The notes below the pieces were generated by a model, which worked only from the letters and a program-made list of their open reading frames with translations, ran no database searches and was not told where the DNA came from. Positions 56,128-64,000 of a stretch of 64,000 bases of DNA are shown one piece after another. Source of the DNA: Amborella trichopoda (taxonomy: Eukaryota > Streptophyta > Magnoliopsida > Amborellales > Amborellaceae); contig NW_006499617.1 of NCBI RefSeq assembly GCF_000471905.2, positions 2,846,325-2,910,324 on the forward strand, in the 5' to 3' direction. Made by a program: the position numbers and the translations under genes. How positions within the stretch are numbered: the first letter of the stretch is position 1; each line of letters opens with the position of its first letter.

Positions 56128-58938
56128 TGAATGCATTTTTCATCGCCTTGGTCCCTGGTAGCAAGCAAGTCAATAAAGCCTATGAAATAGTGAAAAATTT
56201 CTGACAATCTCATAATGGCCCCAGAATTGTTCAAGATTATCATCAGCACTTCACAAAATCACCTGCCAAGTTTCATCACGATCAGACACATTTAAGGCAG
56301 TGAACAAAAAGAAACAATTTTTGAAAAATTGGCCTCTAGCACTCTGAAACGGACCCTACAACTGGAACTACATTTTTGGTGTCTCAAATTGCTGTAGTAC
56401 CATCTCTATTAGATCCATAACGGTCAAAAACCCCTATGGTCTAAGTTTTGGCTTGATCAGACACTCCAAAATAAAGATATGAGAAAAACATTGACACAGG
56501 AGAGGCCGCACACTATTCCCATATGGCCTCACTGCACCAAAACACCATAAAAGGTGGCTCTTTTCACAGTCATGGGCAGTCAATTTTGGGGGCCGTAACT
56601 TACTCATTCCAAGTCGGATCGCTCCTAAATTTGATGAGCGTATTCGTCTCATTAAGACGAACAATTTGATATGTGGCATGCCCTGAGACGATATCCAAGC
56701 AGGGAGAAAAGCTAGAGAGAAGTTTTCGATCCGTGTAGAAATTACAGAAAATTCAACAGCAACATGCCTCGCTCGTTGAACCAAATCATGACGATGGCAT
56801 AACGGATCGACGCAAAACCAATTCTATTATGTGTGTAAGGTTCAGGGCTATCATTGGATCGGACCACGTACATGATGGATGGTCAGATTTCTTGCACAAA
56901 GCCGACGAAGTTACTGAAATTTTGGCCTCGGGAAACTAAACTCCGGTCAAAACTCAAAAGTTGCGAAATCTTCGTTTGGGCTCCAAATCCAGTTCCTATT
57001 GTTGCCACACAATCGTGATGACATGCTTACTGCGCTATGATGAAGAAATCATAGAAAAACATTTAAAAAAGGTTGCACTATCGATCTGAAGTTTCCACGA
57101 TTTAAACAAATTTCAAGTCTTGTGATTATGACTTGAAACATGGTTCTTGGCTCAAAGTTAATCTCAAAACAATCGCCATGTCGAGCCCTACAAGAAAACA
57201 ATAATCTTTCAATCAAACGGGCATCAGAACAACCCCGAGTCAATCATGGAATATCACACAAGTTCTCGGGCATCTACAAGGACTGTTCTGAAATTTCACA
57301 CATTATTAGACAGGGGTAAAATAGTCTTTTTGCACCTATTTTTAGAATTTCTTTTAATTTAATTAATTATTAATTTTCATCAATTTAGATTTAATTTTGA
57401 TCAATCCACCCATGTTTGGGCACAACTCTATGTAAGCCGGCACTGCCTCATTGTAAAAGGACCAGCACGCAAACCCCCCACCACCTCTCGATCTTGAGTA
57501 AATTCTTTGAAGATTCAATAAAATTTTGATTCTTTTCTTAAGCCTGTGAGTACGTCTTAGAGAGAGAGAGAGAGGAGAGAGAAGAAAAGGGCCAGTACCC
57601 TTTGAGCAGGCAACTTTCTCTCTCCTCCCCTCTCTCTCTTTCTTTCTCTCTCTCTTTTCTCTCTCTCTTATATCTCTGTCTCACTATCAATTGGCGAGAC
57701 ATAGAGCTGTTTGGCTTTCTCTCTCTTCTTCTGTCAACTAACGAGACTTAGCATCGCCTGGCTTTCTCTCTCTTCGTGTATCAGTAGACGAGACATATCG
57801 TCGGTTGATCTCCTCTCTCTTCTTTTACCAGTCGCGAGAGTCAGCGCCTGTTGGTCTCCTCTCTCTTCGTCTATCAGTCGATGAGACATAGTGCTGGTTG
57901 GTCTCCTCTCTCTTCTTCTACCAGTCAGTGAGACCTAGCACCTGTTGGTCTCCTCTCTCTTCGTTTATCAATCGGTGAGACCTAGCGTCGGTTGTCTTTT
58001 CTCTCTACCGGTCAGTGAGGCCTAGCATCTGGTGCATCTTCTCTCTCTTCTTCTATCAATCTGTAAGGCCTAGCCCCAACTGGTTTTCTCTCTTTTCTTT
58101 TGTCAGTTGGAGAGACTAAGCGCTAGTTGGATCCCTTCCTCTCTTATCATCTGACACAATTTGTGAAGCTTACCGTTGACTATTTCCTCTCTCTCCTATC
58201 TCCTGAAATAGCCGACGATGTCTAGCGTTGACTGCATCTCGTTTTCCTTCTTCTCTCTCCTTCTGTCTATCCCCTTCCTCTCTTTAAGAAATCCTCTGCT
58301 GCTCTCTCGTTCGACCAAGACAGATTGAGGTTAGCATCTCATAGCAGTCCTATTTTCAGGCCGTAATGTTGTCGCTCCAGGTTACCTTGACCCGCCTTAC
58401 TGCCACGACAGACTGACCATCATGTCTAGCTAGTCGAGTAGTGATCTCTTGAGCCAGTCTCAGATACTGAGCCCATTTCACCACCACGTTATGTCAATTA
58501 TCCACCAGTCTAGTCACTGCCCTGACCTTCTCGCTTGGTCTAATTCTTCTCCCCCCCGTCTTTCTTTCTTCTTCTTGAATGCGCATGCTTGTGTACACTC
58601 ATCAGAGAGGAAAAGGGTGAGGTCTGACCCACCTGTCCCATAACTTTTACCATATATGTGTCTGATTGCATAAAGCAAAAAATAAGAAGAATACGAGCCA
58701 AGGGAGGTGTTTTCGAACCCATTACATTACTTGGGGGATTTTTTTGTGATCTAAGAGGGCGCCCTCGCGAGTCAGCCCGAGTAAGTCCCGTACCCACCGG
58801 TTGGTAATACCTGCCCCTGTTTTCAAACGAGGTTTTCGAGAGAGCGATTTTACGAACATCTTGGGTCGTCCCCGAAACCCGAAACATGAGCCGCCTGATC
58901 CCTCATGGATCCGGAGGGCGAGATCGAGGTACCTAACA
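56128..58938 (+). mobile_element. LTR D, 5' LTR of Tat/Ogre-like element H (2.8 kb)
   Basis: Starts TGAATGC and ends CCTAACA, four bases before the tRNA-Arg-type primer site. It is homologous throughout to LTRs A-C. The TATA position reads TATGTAAG (57428-57435) rather than TATATAAA. AATAAA lies at 57527-57532. Hairpin units fill 57680-58235. The last 390 bases match the E LTR in order. Confidence 0.85.
57680..58235 (+). repeat. Tandem array of hairpin units in LTR D (about 12 copies)
   Basis: About 45-55 bp units with CTCTCTCTTCTTCT spacers and GAGACCTAGC-like loops. Stems are on average weaker than in B and C (for example CAATCGG with TCGGTTG near 57970), consistent with decay. Confidence 0.85.
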
Positions 58939-58942
58939 AGCT

Positions 58943-58960
58943 TGGCGACTCCACTGGAGA
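58943..58960 (+). other. Primer-binding site of element H (tRNA-Arg type)
   Basis: TGGCGACTCCACTGGAGA, the better preserved of the two tRNA-Arg-type sites in the window. Confidence 0.88.
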
Positions 58961-60502
58961 CTTACTACCCTTAGTCGGATTGTTCTTGTTTGGCTAGTTT
59001 CTTCTATATATGCTTTCATCATCTTTTCACATTCACTTATGGCTGCTGGGTTTTGTAATCCATTCATCCGAATTGGGGATTTTCGTATCCCCTTATTCGA
59101 GAGTCTCCCTAGGGAACAAGGTCCTTTGACTTCGTTTCGGACCATCCTCTTAAGCAAAGACCCCCTGTCTAGCTCCCAGGTCTTAACCAAGACTTGTGTG
59201 AGGAGAGACTTGAGGGTCCATCTCTTCGCTATGGTAAAAATTTCACCAAGGCACCTTGCATGGGCGACACTTATGTTGCCCCACACAGTATGCACCCAGC
59301 CACCGGTGAGTCACTTACCAGTCATGTTTCTGAGGTAAACTAGAAGGCTGTCCAGTCCCTTTTTCCAAAAGGCAAGCGAGTTATCATTGCTTCTGTGGGT
59401 CGCCACAAGACTACCCCCCACTTTCTTACATCAGAGGTCTATATCCGTAGAGGCTCAACACAGAGAGGCGGAAAGCCCACGGTCTGCACCCCTTACACAC
59501 CCCACAAGACTTGTGGGTCACCCACTCAAGTCACACTTCGGGGCAACCCTTCTATTACCTCAAGTCCGTGTCTAGGATCGAACCTTCCAATGCCAATTCC
59601 TCCACACGCCACTCATGTGCATGTCACTACTCAGGGCAACACCATTATTGTGCCAACTCGAGTACACAGGACATGACCTCCTCATCCTCCTTTTATACAC
59701 ACACAGGTGCACCATGTAAGGGGCAGGTCTACACCTGTTCTCTTACAGACACCTGCTCGTAGTACTTGGCCTCTTAAGGCCAGCTCACCTGCAGGAGCCC
59801 GGGTGGACCCCCAAGTCCCCCAAGATCCTCCTTAAGAGTCAACCCTGCTCCCGCTCGCTCCTTGTTCATCGAGCAAGCACCTTTAGCCATGGTACTCGAA
59901 GGTTTTCCCCAAGAGTACCATCCTGAACCAGCCCCAACACTTTGGTCTTGTCTCTAGAGCTCATCAGAGAGCTCGGGGCATGAACCTCACAGAAGATCGA
60001 GTCTTTCATCCTCCCCGACGACTCTCTCTTGTGCAAGAAGAGTTGACCAACAGCAACCAAGATCGCACTTTTAGCAAGAGGTCCATCAAAACCTCAAGGC
60101 TAAATGCGATAGAGGTCTACAAATTTTGATTAGGGAGGTGACCAAGGCAGTCAAAACAGCCAATTTTGACTGCCCGTTCAGACCATGAAGTCTAAAGAAG
60201 AGCTGAATGAGCCCTGTGTTGTGGTTACCGTCGCAGAAGAAGGCTCGACAACTCAATAGCCACGGTTCCAAGACCGTCGTGAACCGGCTTCCCAGCCCCA
60301 GTCCCAAGACCGTCGTGAATCGGCTTCCTAGCCATGGTCCCAAGACCGTCAAGAACCGGTTCAAACGTGATCTGCGTACAATAGTCGAGTTCGGTTAGAG
60401 CATGCTGACCCCTTACTGACTGACCTACCACGTACGACCCGTAAAGCTCGCAAACCTTCAGCTGGCACTAACGTTGACCTCCCTAGAGAAACAGTCAGCA
60501 TA
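58961..60502 (+). other. Leader region of element H
   Basis: 1.5 kb between PBS and gag, homologous to the leader of E (MHPATGESL from 59290 against MHPATGKSL in E). Open frames are short. 60262-60370 holds three 36-bp units (CCAAGACCGTC at 60268, 60304, 60340) that would encode a 12-residue KTVVNRLP repeat. No domain is recognised. Confidence 0.4.
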
Positions 60503-62250
60503 ATGGTTGTAAGCGCGCCTTGTGATGCGCAGGAGGATTAAATGAACAAGTTTGAAGAGATGGTGTACGCGATGATGGAAAAGATAGACCGTATTGACGC
60601 TCCACGCCAGTCAGCTAGCCATGAGGTCAATTCCCATAACTGTGATGGTATATCTCCACGACGGGCTCCTCGATCTACCTCGTTGGACAATTCTATCCCT
60701 CATCGATTCTCTCGGTCTGATGTTGACACTATGGTCACCCATAGCCTAAAGAACAGGCAAATTCCAATCATACAGGGGGCGACGCCTAATAAAAGACCAT
60801 ACCCCTCCTATATTGATCAAGTCTTATTCCCCCCAGACTATAAGAAAGGGAAGTTTCCTCTATTCAGTGGAACCTTCTCCCCACCCCAAAGGAGCATATC
60901 GCTCACTTCCAGGCAGCATGTCGGGAAATGGCAGCTGACAGGAGACTTCTTCTCCGTCAGTTCGTCGAAACCCTTGATGGCCCAACATTTCAATGGTATG
61001 CCCGACTTCCTCCAAACTCGATGCATACATGGGAGGGGATGGAGAAACTGTTTTATCAACACTTCTATGAGGTCGAAAGAGAGATTCAAACCATTGAGCT
61101 TCTCATCCTGACTCAAGATCCTAATGAGCCTGTTGATCAGTTCAGATTAAGAGGGAGAAACTTGGCTTCCCGCCATCCTAATCCTATGCCTAAGAAGGAA
61201 GTAGTCCAAACTTGCGTGCGAATATGAGACCTGAAATCGCTCTACATGTCGAGGCTTCCAATCCGACCTCCATGTCAAAGTTGATCTCTAAGTCTGTTCG
61301 TATAGAAAGTTTTTCATGCCATCATGGTGCGACACGATAACCATCTACAAGTTCAGCTAATAACCGGGGCAATGGTAGCTCTTGGAATAACACATTAAGG
61401 GGTAATCAATGCAGCCGTCATGATCACTTATTCAAAGAAGGCTTTCCCCCAAACCTTGGACCTCTCTAAAGGCGTAACCGTAGCAACAGTAACACCCCAG
61501 GCTGGCAAGCAACAACCATCGTACAATAGGGTACCTTCACCAGCCAGCTTTGGTCAGAAGGATTATCTCTCCAGGCATAGGAATAAGATCGAGAAGGAAT
61601 GGGTCCTTGCGTTGTTCCAGTTATTATTGGAGCATAATATAATTCAGCTTCTAGAAATCAAGTTCCCTGAGCAATCTGGGCTTGACGATCAGGCGAATTA
61701 TTGTGCTTACCATCAAAGGATTAATCATCCTACGGATGATTGCTACACGCTAAAGGACATCATTAAGGCCCTAATTTAGAAGGGTCAGATAAAGCTCGAA
61801 GACCTAAAGAAGGCCTTCGGGGCAGCTGAGGCCTCTCATGTTGTAACCATCCAGGAGGAGGATGAAGTGCCTGGAATTCTCTACACCTTCAGGAAGGCAT
61901 CATCACATCAAAGCACGCAGGCAAACCCTTCGCGTTGTTAAGGGGACTGAAGATCATTGGTTTCCATACCATCAGATAAGAGGTCATTACTTATCAGAAT
62001 GCACAACTTTGCTTGACATATTCGTAAAGAAGATGCAGGAGTATCAAGAATTCTACAATATTCTTGTAAGCGATCCTCAAAAAATTCCCCATCGGGGAAA
62101 GAAGATCTCACAAGGCAGGACCTTCCCATCAATGACTCAAACCTTGCGGAACCCTCAGCTTCCCAACCATGGATGATATACCATGGTCGAAGCAGACTCA
62201 AGTCTTTGAGGCGAGAAGCGGTTCGCCAAGCTAGCGCTGATCGCAAACCC
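60503..62250 (+). pseudogene. gag of element H (frameshifted)
   Basis: Same gag as in E: MNKFEEMVYAMMEKIDRI, PYPSYIDQVLFPPDYKKGKF, then after a frame change near 60890 LDGPTFQWYARLPPNS, MEKLFYQHFYEVEREIQT, LTQDPNEPVDQF. The C-terminus has NYCAYHQRINHPTDDCYTLK (near 61694-61753) and WFPYHQIRGHYLSECTTL (from about 61958), two C-x2-H knuckle-like motifs; the second keeps a cysteine that E has lost. Stops at 60538, near 61225 and 61777, and a frame change near 61880. Confidence 0.85.
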
Positions 62251-62940
62251 AGCGATACAAATCAGACATAACGTTAAAGAACCAGAAAGAAAAGGCACTA
62301 AGGGCTACACGCAAAAGAAATAAGACTTCTCAACCCACAGTCGAGCAGGAATTTCTCATGCCACTTCCTCCGTTGCCCACTTTGCTGAACTTCATCCCCA
62401 CAATGAACCTTTTTCCTTCTTCGTCTTGTCAAGAAGATGCCCCCATCTCATCTTCCACTCAGTAAACGTCTGATGAGGGTGACGATTTTAAAAGCAGTCC
62501 CCAACAGTCTGGGCAAGGGAAAGACTTAAAAGATTCCCTGCAACCATCCAATCCTAGTGATGACGTAAAACACTGCCCAGATCGGTTTGATGAGGGGAAC
62601 GACCTTAAAAGTCCCCCACTTTCCAACCCTTCTCCACCTTCTTTTCCTGTTTCTCATTCTCTTATGTCTTCTGCAGATACGACCTTGATGTGCTCAGACT
62701 TCGAGGCTCTCGACTGGGAATTCAAAGGAATCAATATAAGTAGGACGCAGCGAAAGCAATTGAGAAAGACCCTGACACAGGTAATAGGATTCTTAACAGT
62801 TGTTGATGTCCTGACAGCTAAATGCAAGGCAGACCCACCTTCATCCAAGAAGCATAAGACGTCAAAGCCAAAGACGCCCCAGTGGCTCCTTGAGCCTGAC
62901 TTCGAGTAGAGATTGAGAGAATTCAGAGGATAAATCTTTT
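62251..62940 (+). pseudogene. gag-pol linker of element H with the 13-residue repeat
   Basis: LMPLPPLPTLL-type opening (62357), four 39-bp repeats at 62478-62633 (GDDFKSSPQQSGQ and three relatives), then the conserved basic segment FEALDWEFKGINISRTQRKQ and LRKTLTQVIGFLTVVD (62700-62810). Stop at 62463. The layout is identical to E. Confidence 0.6.
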
Positions 62941-63379
62941 ATTCTCAGGAGGTTTGCCACATGATACAAGTCTGTGAAGAACCAGCTGGCTTGGAGGAAA
63001 AAGTCCAGGCATCCGTACAAATACCGTATGGTTCGTACGAAGACACTCTTCACATAATCATCGCAGAACCACAATTCCCCTCTAACGATCAAGACAAGCC
63101 TCTCCACACTGATGTGTTCACCACGTTTGAGGTTGACCTTTCCGTCACTCGATTCGAGAGAGGTGCAGAAATTATGACCCACTTTAGACCTCTATCAGAG
63201 GTAGAAATATCAGGATCATGGGTCTCTACACTTGAGGTTGATAAAAAACATATCTAAGATCGATGATGAAAAACTTCAAGAGGCTCCAGAAGAATGGGAA
63301 GAAGGTGTTCAGGCTAGAGCTGATGAACTTGAGGAAATAAATTTTGGAGACGAAGCGGATCCCATATCCACTTTCATTT
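62941..63379 (+). other. Segment between linker and RT of element H
   Basis: A 98-codon open frame (62961-63257) is present but has no D(S/T)G protease loop. I recognise no domain. Confidence 0.35.
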
Positions 63380-64000
63380 CAGCGAATATGTCTCCAGGAG
63401 AAAAATAAGATTTCACCACCTTTTTAAAAGCAAACCGAGACGTCTTTGCTTGATACTATCATGAGATGCCTGGGTTAGACCCGCAAGTAGCAGTTCACCA
63501 TCTCGACATCGATCCTACTATCAAACCAGTTAAACAGAAGTCGAGAAGGTTTAAGCCTGACCTCGAGATGCAAATAGACGTCGAGATAACCAATCTCAGA
63601 CGAGCAGATTTCATCCGTGAAGTCAAATACCCGAAATGGCTAGCAAATGTAGCTCCAGTCAAGAAAAAGAGTGGTCAAATTAGAGCACGTATTGACTTTC
63701 ACGATTTGAACACCGCCTGTCTTAAAGATGACTTTCCATTGCCATTCACCGAGATGCTCATCGACTCTACAGCTCACTGTCAGATCTTCTCCTTCATGGA
63801 TGGATACTCCGAGTATAATCAATTAAGGATGGCGCTCGAAAATGAAGAGGCCACCACATTCTTAACTCCAAAAGGGGTCTTCTGTTACAAAATGATGCCT
63901 TTTGTTTTAAAGAATGCCGGGGCCACATATCAGAGAGCAATCACGACCATTTTCAAAGACATGATACACAGAGAGGTGGAGTGTTATGTAGATGACTGGG
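63380..64000 (+). pseudogene. Reverse transcriptase of element H, cut by the window end
   Basis: KANRDVFA, a stop, YYHEMPGLDPQVAVHHLDID, EVKYPKWLANVAPVKKKSGQ, IRARIDFHDLNTACLKDDFP, FSFMDGYSEYNQLRMALENE, TPKGVFCYKMMPF, NAGATYQRAITTIFKDM, and YVDD at 63985-63996. It is continuous from about 63453 to the window end. One TGA at 63450 and a TAA near 63406 lie ahead of it. Confidence 0.9.

Noticed and set aside
56128-58938. LTR D as the 3' LTR of element E
   Set aside because: Its centre differs completely from E's 5' LTR and it is followed directly by a primer site and gag, so it is assigned to H. Recombination cannot be fully excluded.

Overview
The window reads as nuclear DNA of a flowering plant. 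The evidence is Tat/Ogre-type Ty3/gypsy retrotransposons with very long LTRs and a tRNA-Arg-type primer site, a Del/Tekay-type Ty3/gypsy chromovirus with a tRNA-Met-type primer site, a plant mobile domain (PMD) pseudogene, and a plant-type glyoxal/aldehyde oxidase gene without introns. The sequence does not let me narrow the species. Only one gene appears intact. Nearly everything else is decayed, nested or truncated transposable-element DNA full of tandem arrays.

Layout: 1-15.9 kb is a cluster of related Tat-type pieces. It holds two minus-strand LTRs (A 3638-6904, B 9956-12293), one plus-strand LTR (C 13202-15915) and the noncoding 3' internal sequence that belongs beside them. B and C face each other across an inverted junction near 12.96 kb. 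15.9-21.3 kb holds a gag-only, TR-GAG-like remnant with no pol and a possible short LTR. 21.4-29.7 kb is a minus-strand Del/Tekay-like element with both LTRs, gag, protease, RT and half of RNase H; the integrase is gone. 29.7-37.7 kb is a gene island, mostly AT-rich and duplicated intergenic DNA around the single oxidase gene (34507-36147). 37.7-40.2 kb is a probable old LTR plus unassigned sequence. 40.2-56.1 kb is a giant Tat/Ogre-like element E: LTR, tRNA-Arg-type PBS, leader, gag, a repeat-bearing linker, RT, RNase H, archaeal-type RNase H, integrase, then a PMD pseudogene on the opposite strand. 56.1-64 kb is a sister element H (LTR D, PBS, leader, gag, linker, start of RT) that runs off the window.

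The most interesting recurring signal is that the Tat-type LTRs carry, downstream of their promoter and poly(A) signals, long arrays of short units. Nearly every unit contains an inverted repeat able to fold as a stem-loop, separated by pyrimidine-rich (sense strand) spacers. The stems differ between units, but many changes preserve pairing (compensatory or G-U). Element E has replaced the unit sequence yet still carries hairpin units. This would give the 5' leader of the genomic RNA a string of 10-18 hairpins. Other items of note are the antisense PMD pseudogene, a 13-residue x4 repeat between gag and RT shared by E and H, and an element whose internal deletion ends exactly at an LTR edge.

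Limits: the TE reading frames are interrupted by stops and frameshifts, so coordinates of domains are approximate. LTR ends were set by comparing copies within the window by eye. No database search was possible.
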